Shown here in pieces: positions 26,736 to 34,737 of a stretch of 64,000 nt of DNA. This stretch comes from JAOUGY01 sp963785075. Its GTDB lineage: Bacteria; Actinomycetota; Acidimicrobiia; Spongiisociales; ZC4RG35. Each line of letters begins with the position of its first letter. The stretch's first letter is position 1. Location: positions 124,001 to 188,000 of the forward strand of contig CAWATW010000001.1 of assembly GCA_963785075.1 (NCBI GenBank). The letters are read 5' to 3'. The position numbers were made by a program, and so were the translations under genes. Under the pieces are notes generated by a model, which saw nothing but the letters and a program-made list of their open reading frames with translations, was not told where the DNA came from and did not search any database.

Positions 26736-28019
26736 TCACGCGCTCGGCAACGTGAGCCTGAAGATGCTCCGACCGTTCTCGAACCGGTAGACGAGGGTCC
26801 CGTGCATGAGCTCGGCCAACTGTCGCGAGACCGCCAGCCCGATCCCCACAGACTCGGGCTGTCCAGGTGACCTGTGTGCCCGCTCGTACGGCTCGAAGAT
26901 TCGTTCCCAGTCGGCGACCGGAAGGCCGGGACCGTCGTCGGAGATCTCGAGCATCGTGGTTTTGGCCTCGACGCGCCCCTCGATGAGGATGCTGCCGCCG
27001 CCGTACCGTTCTGCGTTCGTGAGCAGGTTCCGGATGATCTGGCGCACCCGGGTGGGGTCACCGGTCGCCATGCAGGTTCGTTCCATCCGGACACCGACGT
27101 CGATGGCGACCGTTCCGCCGTCGAGCACCTGATCGACCTGTTTCCGGAGATCCACCGAGGTGGGGGTGACATCGATTTGACCGATCTCGACCCGCGCAGC
27201 CACGAGGAGATCCTCGACGAGGTGTGCAACCTCTTGTGAGTGCTGGGCTATCGACGAGATCATGAGCTTGCGATCGTCGTCATCGAGCATGTCGTGCCCG
27301 TCGTCGAGCAACCTCGCAAAGCCGAGTACGGCAGTGAGAGGGGTGCGGATCTCGTGGCTCACACTGGCCAGGAACCGGTTCTTGGCCTCCATCAGCCCGA
27401 TCATGCGGCGCTCTTCGTTGCGATGGTCGGATACGTCGAAGATCGTGAACACGGCCCGAGAGAAGTCCGGCACCCCTGCGATCACCGGTGCCGCGAGGAT
27501 CGTTTCGGCGTCATACTGCTGGCCGGAGGCGGTGGCGGCCACGATGGTGGAATGGGCTATCGGCTTGGAATGCCAAACGGCGTCGAGCTGCTCCAGCCAT
27601 CCTTCGATGGATCCCTCGTTCACGATCCTGGGATCGATGGGGCCGAGTAGCTCCTCGGGTGGCAGACCCACTGCGAGAATCGCAGCCGGATTGGCGGCCA
27701 CGATCCGAATCATCGGAACCACGCCCTGGACGGCGGCCAGCGAGTGTCCGATCGCGTCACGGATGTCTTCGATGCCCTGGCTCTTGACATCGTTCATCCA
27801 CGCCTGGAGTTCGGTGTAGTCCTGCTCCATCAGCGGAACCGGTGTGATCCGAAACAGGTTTTCGAAACTCGACCACCCGCGCAACCCGTCCACGAGGTCC
27901 ATGCGGACCTCGTCGTTCTGTCGGTACTGGTCGTCGACGGCGAGCATCAGCCGGTGCCACGAGTCCATGGAAGGGGGACAGTCGCCATCGAGCGCCAGTT
28001 CGGCGAGCTGGCGCTGCAA
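26736..28019 (-). CDS. PAS-containing sensor histidine kinase (soluble)
   Basis: This kinase is at least 410 residues long and has no membrane segments. An N-terminal helical module ('LQRQLAELALDGDCPP' then 'WHRLMLAVDDQYRQND') occurs in many kinases and GGDEF proteins of related actinobacteria. A PAS-like domain follows (about 110-205), then HisKA with 'SVSHEIRTPLTAV' (His near 220) and HATPase_c ('RNLLTNAERYGGG', 'DDGPGLP', 'SVGIGLAV'). It is cytosolic, with no adjacent receiver. The start is uncertain: TTG 28019 keeps the conserved N-terminal module, ATG 27968 loses part of it, and ATG 28193 would overlap recO. Confidence 0.85.
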   Translation of the reverse strand: MQRQLAELALDGDCPPSMDSWHRLMLAVDDQYRQNDEVRMDLVDGLRGWSSFENLFRITPVPLMEQDYTELQAWMNDVKSQGIEDIRDAIGHSLAAVQGVVPMIRIVAANPAAILAVGLPPEELLGPIDPRIVNEGSIEGWLEQLDAVWHSKPIAHSTIVAATASGQQYDAETILAAPVIAGVPDFSRAVFTIFDVSDHRNEERRMIGLMEAKNRFLASVSHEIRTPLTAVLGFARLLDDGHDMLDDDDRKLMISSIAQHSQEVAHLVEDLLVAARVEIGQIDVTPTSVDLRKQVDQVLDGGTVAIDVGVRMERTCMATGDPTRVRQIIRNLLTNAERYGGGSILIEGRVEAKTTMLEISDDGPGLPVADWERIFEPYERAHRSPGQPESVGIGLAVSRQLAELMHGTLVYRFENGRSIFRLTLPSA

Positions 28020-28178
28020 TGTTGGATGGAGGTTCTGTTCTGGGCGCGGGGCGCGGTGACCGTGGTTTTGACGGCAGTCCGGGAGCGGGACATGCCTACT
28101 TCTTCGGCATCCGGAGTGAGTCCGCTTGAGCAGTCCGAGTACCGCGGTCAACGCCTGTCGCTCGGTAGGCTGGCACCG

Positions 28179-28898
28179 GTGGGACTCCGACATGACTCAG
28201 GGATCGTGCTGCGCGGGTATCCGTTCGGCGAGGCGGACCGCGTCGTCGTGCTGCTCAGTCCTCACCACGGCAAGCTCCGGACCGTCGCCAAGGGTGTTCG
28301 GAAGACCAAGAGCAGATTTGGTGGCCGCCTCGAGCCCTTCACACACGTCGAGTTGGTGCTCTTCGAAGGTCGGAATCTGGACACCATCACCCAGGTCGAG
28401 GTCGTCGATGCCTACCCCCGGCTACGGACCGACCTCGAGCGGGTGACCTCGGCGTCGACCATGGTCGAGGCGATCGACGCCGTGGCTCAGGAGAGGGAAC
28501 CGTCGGTTGCGCTGTTCGGTTTGTTGGCGAAGGGCCTCGACGCGTTGGAGGCGGGTGCGGGCGGGTCCGACCTGGTCAGTGCGTTCTTGCTCCAGCTCGC
28601 CGGTGTCGTCGGCGTGGCGCCCGCCCTGGAGCGGTGTGCGACCTGCGGACGAGCGGAGCTGCTCACCCGGTTCAGCTTCGACGGTGGAGGAGTGGTATGC
28701 GATCTGTGCCGGGCGGAGGGGACGTTCCGGCTTCGCCCTGGGCTGGTGGAGCACCTTGCCGTGCTTGCTCGCGTCGATCTCGCTTCGGTGTCGATCGCCC
28801 ATTCGTCGTTCTCGGACGAGGCCATGGGGGTGACGCGCCGCTTCGTGGAACATCACCTGGACCGTCGCCTGGCCAGCCTCGCCGTGCTCGACAGCTGA
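28179..28898 (+). CDS. recO: DNA repair protein RecO
   Basis: RecO (239 residues) mediates RecA loading in the RecFOR pathway. The N-terminal OB fold ('GIVLRGYPFGEADRVVVLLS') and the helical C-terminal domain are typical, and a four-cysteine zinc site is present ('CATCG' and 'CDLCR'). The GTG at 28179 fits the family start, with TAGGCT ending 7 nt upstream. It overlaps uppS by 1 nt (TGATG) and continues the era-recO-uppS neighbourhood, although a minus-strand kinase gene is interposed after era. Confidence 0.93.
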   Translation: MGLRHDSGIVLRGYPFGEADRVVVLLSPHHGKLRTVAKGVRKTKSRFGGRLEPFTHVELVLFEGRNLDTITQVEVVDAYPRLRTDLERVTSASTMVEAIDAVAQEREPSVALFGLLAKGLDALEAGAGGSDLVSAFLLQLAGVVGVAPALERCATCGRAELLTRFSFDGGGVVCDLCRAEGTFRLRPGLVEHLAVLARVDLASVSIAHSSFSDEAMGVTRRFVEHHLDRRLASLAVLDS

Positions 28899-29947
28899 TG
28901 GATCTGTCGCGCCTCGACCCCGATCAGATCCCCCGCCATGTCGGATTGATCATGGATGGCAACGGCCGGTGGGCGAATGCTCGTGGACTTCCACGCATCG
29001 CCGGACACAAGGCAGGTGAAGAGGCGCTGTTCGATGTGGTGCACGGCGGTCTCGAGATCGGAATCGAGTGGCTCAGTGCGTACACGTTCTCCACCGAGAA
29101 CTGGGCGCGAGATCCCGAAGAAGTCGAGTTCCTCATGTTCTTCAACCGCGACCTGCTGCTTCGCCGACGGGACGAGTTGCATGATCTGGGGGTGAGGATC
29201 CGCTTCGCCGGAGATCTCGCCGACCCCCGGATCCCGGACGAGAACCGCAGCTACATGGCCGAGAGCGAACGAATCACCGCCGGGAACTCCCGGATGCAGA
29301 TGGTCTTCGTCTTCAACTACGGATCCCGCTGGGAATTGACGAGAGCGGCGGCCAGAGTGGCCGCGGCGACGCTGGCGAGGAAGCTCGATCCGGCCGAAGT
29401 CGACCAGGACACCTTCGCCTCGTTCTTTGCCATCCCTGAGATGCCCGACGTCGATCTCGTCATCCGATCCTCGGGCGAGCATCGGCTCTCCAACTACCTG
29501 CTGTGGCAGGCGGCGTACGCCGAGTTCTCGTTCCCGGGGATCCTATGGCCCGACTTCGACCGGTATGACCTCCTGGACAGCGTGCTCGAGTACCAGCAGC
29601 GTGACCGACGGTTCGGCGGCGCCATCGACCGCTCGTCGGAATCCGACGAGCCGGCCCCACGTCAACCGGCGTCACTCGAGACGGTCCGCTCCGAGATCGA
29701 CACGATCGACCGCGAGATCATCCGGCTCCTGGCCCTCCGCCAACGCCAGGTGGAGTCTGCGGCCAGGTTCGAGGCTGACCACGAAGCAGTCCGGGCTCCC
29801 GACCGAGTCGAACAGGTGATCTCGAAGGTGCGAGCCGAGGCCGCCGCCCTGGGCGCCAGCCCGGAAGTGGCAGAGGCCACCTACCGCGCCATGGTCGCCG
29901 CCTTCATCACCCACGAACTCGACATTGAAACCCGAACCCAGGGTTAA
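28898..29947 (+). CDS. uppS: isoprenyl diphosphate synthase (UppS) fused to a chorismate mutase/PchB-like domain
   Basis: Residues 1-244 form a complete cis-prenyltransferase that makes undecaprenyl diphosphate for cell-wall synthesis: 'IMDGNGRWA' with catalytic D20, 'STENWAR', 'VDLVIRSSGEHRLSNYLLWQ' and the end 'RRFGGAI'. After a short linker rich in Ser, Pro and Glu (245-258), residues 259-342 resemble the AroQ-type chorismate mutase fold, closest by eye to isochorismate pyruvate lyase PchB ('RSEIDTIDREIIRLLALR', 'AARFEADHEAVRAPDRVEQV'). The Arg residues expected at the active site (R264, R281, R303) are present, but the essential Lys is Glu292. The last codons lie inside a 54-bp repeat. 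Confidence 0.9.
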   Translation: MDLSRLDPDQIPRHVGLIMDGNGRWANARGLPRIAGHKAGEEALFDVVHGGLEIGIEWLSAYTFSTENWARDPEEVEFLMFFNRDLLLRRRDELHDLGVRIRFAGDLADPRIPDENRSYMAESERITAGNSRMQMVFVFNYGSRWELTRAAARVAAATLARKLDPAEVDQDTFASFFAIPEMPDVDLVIRSSGEHRLSNYLLWQAAYAEFSFPGILWPDFDRYDLLDSVLEYQQRDRRFGGAIDRSSESDEPAPRQPASLETVRSEIDTIDREIIRLLALRQRQVESAARFEADHEAVRAPDRVEQVISKVRAEAAALGASPEVAEATYRAMVAAFITHELDIETRTQG

Positions 29948-29986
29948 GGTCCGCCAATTTGGCGGACCACAGCCCAAAGAACGGCG
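29933..29986 (+). repeat. 54-bp inverted-repeat copy A with internal hairpin
   Basis: This sequence matches the reverse complement of 32404-32457 at 51 of 54 positions. Its core GGTCCGCCA-ATT-TGGCGGACC is a perfect 9-bp hairpin followed by CACAGCCCAAAGAACGGCG. It overlaps the last codons and stop of uppS and lies before a convergent gene, so it could serve as a bidirectional terminator. It also marks one edge of the ECF/SodC island. Confidence 0.9.
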
Positions 29987-29992
29987 TGCGCC

Positions 29993-30586
29993 TCAGCTCG
30001 ATGGAAGTCCCACCGCCACGAGCCCGGCCAGGGCGACGATGACCAGTGGGGCTGTCAGCACGACCCGTTTCAGGCGGCCGGGCGTGGGCGACCCGTCGCC
30101 TCGGGGGGCGACGACCACCGAGAACGCCCACGCCTCCGCGGCCAGCATCGGCAGATACCAGGCAACTGCGGCAGCGGCCTCGACCGTCCCAAAAGAGGGA
30201 TTGTCGAAGGCGAACTCGCGCATGATCGGAATCTGCACGGTGAGGGCGGCGATGCCGAGCACCCATCGAAGCCAGGCGGGTCGTGGACGCCCGATCGCGA
30301 TCGCACCGGCGACCACCGACGGCCACATGACCGCCCCTGCCGCACCGAGCAGGGCGAGGGAGAGTGCCGTCGACCGCCACCACCCCACCCCACCTCTCAG
30401 GCGCCTGAGCCGAGCGAACCCGAGGAGCAAGCCCACGACGGTGGCTGCGCCGAGGATGAAGAGCGTGCCGCTCCACGAGAACTCAGGATCCGTGGATATG
30501 TATCGCATCCACAGCCGCATCAGGATCCCCCACGCCAAGCCGCCCACGGCCCCGACCACCAGGGGGTGATCGATCGGTCGCCTCAT
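29993..30586 (-). CDS. polytopic membrane protein, unknown function
   Basis: This protein of about 197 residues has five or six predicted membrane segments (roughly 8-26, 40-58, 72-96, 104-122, 138-160, 176-195). I recognise no family. The ATG at 30586 lies 1 nt after the stop of the SodC-like gene, so the two form an operon expressed from the promoter with the ECF-type motif. It could anchor or supply the exported protein, or act in the envelope stress response the sigma factor controls; that is inference from position. Confidence 0.75.
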   Translation of the reverse strand: MRRPIDHPLVVGAVGGLAWGILMRLWMRYISTDPEFSWSGTLFILGAATVVGLLLGFARLRRLRGGVGWWRSTALSLALLGAAGAVMWPSVVAGAIAIGRPRPAWLRWVLGIAALTVQIPIMREFAFDNPSFGTVEAAAAVAWYLPMLAAEAWAFSVVVAPRGDGSPTPGRLKRVVLTAPLVIVALAGLVAVGLPSS

Positions 30587-30587
30587 C

Positions 30588-31088
30588 TCAGAACTCCATC
30601 GGCAGACATGCGAGCCGGGTACCGGCGGCACCGTCTGGGGCGGTGGGCAGGGCGTGGATGACGATCGACTGGGCTGTGCCCGCATCGATGTGGAAGGGGA
30701 CGATCGCGAGTGCCTGTGCCGTTCCGCCCGAGGTGGCGGTGAAGTCGAGCCACACCTCGGTTTCAGGCGAAGGATCTCCGCCGCTGTTGTAGTGCCCGAG
30801 CGCCGCGGCACCGTCACCGGCCACGCATGGACCGACGTGCACGTGGGCGCCGAACGCCGTCCCGGCGGCAGTCGGGTCGAGCCGGTCGATTATGAGGCGC
30901 ACGACTGTGCGTTCGCCTGCAACGATCGATCGAGCTCGGGCCCTTGCGCCGTCCGTCGCATCCTGGGCTGTCGGGTTGAGATCGGTGAGGGCCCCGGCCG
31001 ACGAGATCACGATTCCAGCCGACACCGGCAGGGCCGTCAGGACCACCATGAGAGTGGCAAGGAGGCAGGTGGCATGTATTCGTCGCAT
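30588..31088 (-). CDS. exported Cu-only superoxide dismutase-like protein (SodC family)
   Basis: The protein of 166 residues has a Sec signal peptide (about 1-24, ending 'PVSAG') and a Cu/Zn-SOD-like domain. By comparison with SOD1, the four copper ligands fit H82 and H84 ('AHVHVG'), H99 ('LGHYN') and H145 ('VIHAL'); the disulfide pair fits C88 and C161; and the substrate-guiding Arg fits R158 ('GTRLAC'). No histidines occupy the zinc-loop positions (100-116). Copper-only SodC proteins are known, for example in Mycobacterium tuberculosis. The ATG at 31088 follows an AAAGAG ribosome-binding site. It is divergent from an ECF sigma gene. Confidence 0.75.
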   Translation of the reverse strand: MRRIHATCLLATLMVVLTALPVSAGIVISSAGALTDLNPTAQDATDGARARARSIVAGERTVVRLIIDRLDPTAAGTAFGAHVHVGPCVAGDGAAALGHYNSGGDPSPETEVWLDFTATSGGTAQALAIVPFHIDAGTAQSIVIHALPTAPDGAAGTRLACLPMEF

Positions 31089-31123
31089 CGTGTGCTCTTT
31101 GGGGTTGGGCGAAGCCTTCGTCT

Positions 31124-31156
31124 GACAGACGCCCACCGTGGAGGCTTTGGGTGACA
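31124..31156 (-). promoter_or_regulatory. putative ECF-sigma promoter of the SodC-like operon
   Basis: Read on the minus strand: TGTCACC (-35), 18 nt, CGTCTGTC (-10). The identical boxes with identical spacing occur on the plus strand in front of the divergent sigma gene (31178-31210). The leader to the SodC-like start is about 30 nt. Confidence 0.75.
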
Positions 31157-31177
31157 CGACCGGCTGACACGGACAGA

Positions 31178-31210
31178 TGTCACCCCACACGGGGGTTGAG
31201 ATCGTCTGTC
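31178..31210 (+). promoter_or_regulatory. putative autoregulated promoter of the ECF sigma gene
   Basis: TGTCACC, 18 nt, CGTCTGTC. The -10 box ends 6 nt before the ATG at 31217, so the transcript would be leaderless. A matching pair faces the other way 22 bp upstream (31124-31156). The CGTC -10 core is typical of ECF group sigma factors. Confidence 0.75.
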
Positions 31211-31216
31211 GAATGG

Positions 31217-31774
31217 ATGGATGCGGTCGCATACGCGGATTGGGTCTCGAATGAGGCTGCTGCGGCGGGTTGGGCGCGGTCTCAGGTGGACGCGCTCGTC
31301 GAGAGCCTCTTCGTTCGCGAGGCTGCGCAACTCGTGCGGCTCGCCCGATTCTTCGTCGACGATGCGGATGCTGCGGAGGACCTCGTTCAGGAAGCCTTCA
31401 TCAAGCTTGCTCGCTCGGTCCACCGCATCGACGACCCGGACCGTACCCCGGCATATCTGCGTTCGATCGTGCTGAATCTGGCCCGCGATCACAACCGGCG
31501 CGGGCTGGTGTCGCTGCGGCACCGGAGCCGGCTCTGGGAACCGGATGCGGTAGGGCCGGACGAGACCTGGGCGATCCGCGACGACCAACGACAGGTGATC
31601 GAGGCGCTCCGTGAGCTGCCGCCAGGACAACGGAACTGTCTCGTCCTGAGGTACTACCTCGAACTGTCGAATGCCGAGATCGGTGGGACGCTGGGTGTGT
31701 CGATCAACACCGTCAAGACACAGATCAGGCGTGGCATGGCCGCGCTGGAACGGTCGCTGGAGGAGCTTCGATGA
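31217..31774 (+). CDS. ECF-type RNA polymerase sigma factor
   Basis: This sigma-70 family protein is 185 residues long. Region 2 is seen in 'LARFFVDDADAAEDLVQEAFIKLAR' and region 4 in 'LRELPPGQRNCLVLRYYLELSNAEIGGTLGVSINTVKTQIRRG', with no regions 1 or 3, which defines an ECF sigma. It should direct polymerase to the TGTCACCC-N17-CGTCTGTC promoters on both sides of the divergent gap. The ATG at 31217 is chosen over a GTG at 31151 because the latter would place the promoter inside the gene. It overlaps the following membrane protein gene by 4 nt (ATGA), the usual sigma/anti-sigma coupling. Confidence 0.9.
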   Translation: MDAVAYADWVSNEAAAAGWARSQVDALVESLFVREAAQLVRLARFFVDDADAAEDLVQEAFIKLARSVHRIDDPDRTPAYLRSIVLNLARDHNRRGLVSLRHRSRLWEPDAVGPDETWAIRDDQRQVIEALRELPPGQRNCLVLRYYLELSNAEIGGTLGVSINTVKTQIRRGMAALERSLEELR

Positions 31775-32391
31775 CGAGCCTCGAACACCTCCTCGCCGAC
31801 GCCTTGCAGTCGGGTGCCGCGACGACCACTCCGGCTCCGGATCTGTTCGAACGCGTGAAGGGCTCTATCGAGGACGATGTCGTTCGGCGTCGTCGACGTC
31901 GCCGGACCGCTGCGGTATGGGCAGGTGTCGTCGGGGCACTCGCCCTGGCGATGAGGGGCCTGTCGACCCACACAACAGGGAGATGGACTATGAACTGGTG
32001 GGCACTCGAGCTGATCACGACGGTGGCGCTGATCGGCGTCGCCTTGTGGTTGGGGCCGTTCATCAAGCGTTTCGGTCGGGCGTATGCCGCCGACGTCTTC
32101 CGAACGAATCCCCGGACGGGGAAGTCCTACATCGTCCTCACCGACATCGTCTACTACCTGATCTTCTCGGCGTACATCCTGTTCACCATCAGACTCGAGC
32201 CCGAGCCACAATGGTTCGGTCTCGTGCACGCAGAGCAGGTTCAGTTGGTCGTCTATCGCCTCGCCGGGATTCTCCTCATCATCGGTGTGCTCCACGGAAT
32301 CAACATCGTGTTGATGCCTGTTCTGGGGCGCCTGTTCTCGTTGAACCGAAGGCTGGACGCACGCAACGAGGAAGACGGCCTGGATGGATGA
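31771..32391 (+). CDS. membrane protein, putative anti-sigma partner
   Basis: The protein is 206 residues long. Residues 1-45 are soluble and acidic ('LEHLLADALQSG', 'PDLFERVKGSIEDDVV'), then an Arg cluster ('RRRRRRR') precedes the first membrane segment (about 46-62). Three more segments follow (about 75-97, 125-145, 165-192). The N-terminus resembles the juxtamembrane part of ECF-associated membrane regulators, but the zinc HxxxCxxC anti-sigma motif is absent. Its position, translationally coupled to the sigma gene, supports an anti-sigma or sensor role. No C-terminal extracytoplasmic domain of note is visible. Confidence 0.65.
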   Translation: MTSLEHLLADALQSGAATTTPAPDLFERVKGSIEDDVVRRRRRRRTAAVWAGVVGALALAMRGLSTHTTGRWTMNWWALELITTVALIGVALWLGPFIKRFGRAYAADVFRTNPRTGKSYIVLTDIVYYLIFSAYILFTIRLEPEPQWFGLVHAEQVQLVVYRLAGILLIIGVLHGINIVLMPVLGRLFSLNRRLDARNEEDGLDG

Positions 32392-32403
32392 GTCGAGATC
32401 TGG

Positions 32404-32457
32404 CGCCGTTCTTTGGGCGGTGGTCCGCCATTTTGGCGGACCTTAACCCTGGGTTCG
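32404..32457 (-). repeat. 54-bp inverted-repeat copy B with internal hairpin
   Basis: This is the partner of copy A at 29933-29986, in opposite orientation (51 of 54 bases identical). It contains GGTCCGCCA-TTT-TGGCGGACC, a near-perfect hairpin, and lies 12 bp after the sigma-operon stop and 52 bp before glyS. It may terminate the sigma operon and bounds the island on the right. Confidence 0.9.
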
Positions 32458-32509
32458 TTTCCGAGTTCGATACGGGCCCTACACTGCCGGTTCCCCAACC
32501 AGGCAACGC

Positions 32510-33817
32510 ATGACCGTCTCACTCGACACCATCTCAACACTGGCGCAGCATCGCGGCTTCGTCTTCCAGTCCTCGCAGATCTATGGCGGGACCCGCTCGG
32601 CATATGACTATGGCCCGTTGGGCGTGGAGATGCTCCGCAACGTCAAGAACGAGTGGTGGCGCTCGATGGTGCAGGAACGTGGAGACGTCGTCGGCCTCGA
32701 CTCGGCGATCATCCAGGCGCGGAAGGTGTGGCAGGCGTCCGGTCATGAGGAGGTCTTCACCGATCCCATGGTCGAGTGCACGAACTGCAATGCTCGATTG
32801 CGTCTCGACAAGCTGGAGGATGCCGAGCAGTGCCCGAACTGCGGGAAGCGAGGCACGTTCACCGAACCCCGACAGTTCAACCTCATGTTCAAGACCCACA
32901 CCGGCCCGATCGAGTCCGAGGAGAACATGGTGTATCTCCGCCCGGAGACGGCCCAGGGCATCTTCATCAACTTCGAGAATGTCCGGCGCGCCAATCGTCA
33001 GAAACTGCCCTTCGGTATCGCCCAGGTCGGCAAGTCCTTCCGCAACGAGATCACTCCCGGTCAATTCGTGTTTCGAACCCGTGAGTTCGAACAGATGGAG
33101 ATGGAGTATTTCTGTCACCCGTCGGAAAGCACGAAGTGGTTCGAGTACTGGGTGGACGCGCGTCATCGGTGGTACACCGATCTGGGGATGAACCCCGATC
33201 ACATCCGCATCCGACCCCATGAGGCAGATGAGCTCAGCCATTACTCGGCCGTGACAGTCGACGTGGAGTACGAGTTCCCGTGGGGCTGGGACGAGCTCGA
33301 AGGTATCGCCAACCGCACGGACTTCGATCTCAAACAGCACATGGAGTGGTCGGGCGAGGATCTGAGCTATTTCGATCCGGAGTCGAACGAGCGGCTCGTC
33401 CCCCATGTCATCGAGCCTGCGGCAGGCGCCACCCGAACGACGTTCGCCTTTCTCATCGACGCCTACGACGAAGAAACGCTCGAGAGCGGCGACAAGCGCA
33501 CGGTGATGCGCCTGCATCACCGCATCTCTCCGTTCAAGCTGGCAGTGCTGCCGCTGTCGAAAAAGCCGGAGCTGGTCGAACCGTCCGAGAAGCTGGCCAA
33601 CGAACTCCGGAGACATTGGATGCTCGAGTTCGACGTCACCCAGAACATCGGCAAGAGGTATCGGCGCCAGGATGAGATCGGCACCCCCTACTGCGTGACG
33701 TTCGACTTCGACTCGCTCGATGACAATGCGGTCACCGTTCGTGATCGGGACTCGATGGCTCAGGATCGGGTTTCGATGGAGCAGCTGGTCGACTACCTGA
33801 GGCCACGCCTCGACTGA
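32510..33817 (+). CDS. glyS: glycine--tRNA ligase (homodimeric type)
   Basis: This class II synthetase of 435 residues charges tRNA-Gly and is of the alpha2 type found in Actinobacteria, eukaryotes and archaea. Motif 1, motif 2 ('GKSFRNEITPGQFVFRTREFEQME') and motif 3 are recognisable, and so are the N-terminal 'RGFVFQSSQIYGG' and a zinc site ('CTNCNARL', 'CPNCGK'). The C-terminal anticodon-binding domain ends at 'YLRPRLD'. TACACT at 32480-32485 is a possible -10, leaving a short leader. The glyS-dnaG-sigA order is common in this phylum, here interrupted by a YceI-like gene. Confidence 0.97.
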   Translation: MTVSLDTISTLAQHRGFVFQSSQIYGGTRSAYDYGPLGVEMLRNVKNEWWRSMVQERGDVVGLDSAIIQARKVWQASGHEEVFTDPMVECTNCNARLRLDKLEDAEQCPNCGKRGTFTEPRQFNLMFKTHTGPIESEENMVYLRPETAQGIFINFENVRRANRQKLPFGIAQVGKSFRNEITPGQFVFRTREFEQMEMEYFCHPSESTKWFEYWVDARHRWYTDLGMNPDHIRIRPHEADELSHYSAVTVDVEYEFPWGWDELEGIANRTDFDLKQHMEWSGEDLSYFDPESNERLVPHVIEPAAGATRTTFAFLIDAYDEETLESGDKRTVMRLHHRISPFKLAVLPLSKKPELVEPSEKLANELRRHWMLEFDVTQNIGKRYRRQDEIGTPYCVTFDFDSLDDNAVTVRDRDSMAQDRVSMEQLVDYLRPRLD

Positions 33818-33932
33818 GACGCGATCCCACCACCCACTCGGAACCCCTTTGCCGGCGGATGGCTCGTTTAGAACCGTTTGAGCCTCCGTTGCGTATGGTT
33901 CAGCGCCAATTCGAAGCTGAGAGAGGTCAACG

Positions 33933-34712
33933 ATGAAACGTACGGTCCTGATGTTGACGGGGCTCGTCGCCGTGGGCGTGGTGGGCTTGGTCGTGTGGTG
34001 GTTCACATCGACCGACATCGACGATCCGGTCGAGGTCACAGCACCGCCACTCCAGACCACCGAGATACCCGAGACCACGGAAGACACCCAGACCACCGAA
34101 TCCACGACAGGGGCGGTCGATACGACCGTTCCGACCGCCGATTCGGCGAGCACGACCGATGCGGTGTCGACTGAAGGACCGGTCGTCTATGAGCTGACGG
34201 ATGGTTCTTTGGTGACCTTCGAGCTGGACGAGGTGCTGAACGGTTCGGACAAGCGCGTGGTGGCCACTAACCCTGAGGTCGCGGCCCAGCTCTCCGTGGA
34301 CCCGGCCGACCTGTCGACACTCCAGCTCGGGACGGTCCTCGTCGGCGCACAGACGTTCGAGACCGACTCCAGCAATCGCAACCGCGCCATCCGCGGACCG
34401 ATTCTGGACTCATCGACGTTCGAGACCATCCAATTCGTCCCGACTTCTGTCGACGGGCTGTCAGGTGCGGCCGCCGTGGGAGACGTGTTCGAATTCACCA
34501 TCACGGGTGATCTGACCATCCGCGACATCACCAATTCGGTCACCTTCGACGTCTCCGCCTCGCTCGCCGACCCGTCCACGATCGAGGGAACGGCGGAATC
34601 CACGGTCTCACGTGCTGACTTCGACCTGAACATCCCGTCGGTTCCGTCGGTCGCCGACGTGTCCGACGAGGTGCTTCTCAGGATCGATTTCGTCGCTGCC
34701 GCCACGGGCTGA
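33933..34712 (+). CDS. membrane-anchored YceI-like protein
   Basis: The 259-residue protein has an N-terminal membrane anchor ('LTGLVAVGVVGLVVWWF'), a Thr/Glu-rich linker (about 35-85) and a C-terminal domain of about 170 residues resembling YceI: 'TFETDSSNRNRAIRGPILDS', then 'VGDVFEFTITGDLTIRDITN'. YceI folds are lipocalin-like and bind polyprenoid-type ligands in some bacteria. The export and ligand role here are inferred. An AGAGAGG ribosome-binding site precedes the ATG. Confidence 0.8.
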   Translation: MKRTVLMLTGLVAVGVVGLVVWWFTSTDIDDPVEVTAPPLQTTEIPETTEDTQTTESTTGAVDTTVPTADSASTTDAVSTEGPVVYELTDGSLVTFELDEVLNGSDKRVVATNPEVAAQLSVDPADLSTLQLGTVLVGAQTFETDSSNRNRAIRGPILDSSTFETIQFVPTSVDGLSGAAAVGDVFEFTITGDLTIRDITNSVTFDVSASLADPSTIEGTAESTVSRADFDLNIPSVPSVADVSDEVLLRIDFVAAATG

Positions 34713-34737
34713 CCGAGCGAACCCTCTCCCACGTGAC

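Noticed and set aside
29933..32457. Insertion sequence or transposon between the inverted repeats
   Set aside because: No transposase or integrase is encoded between them, and I saw no target-site duplication, so only a repeat-bounded island is claimed.
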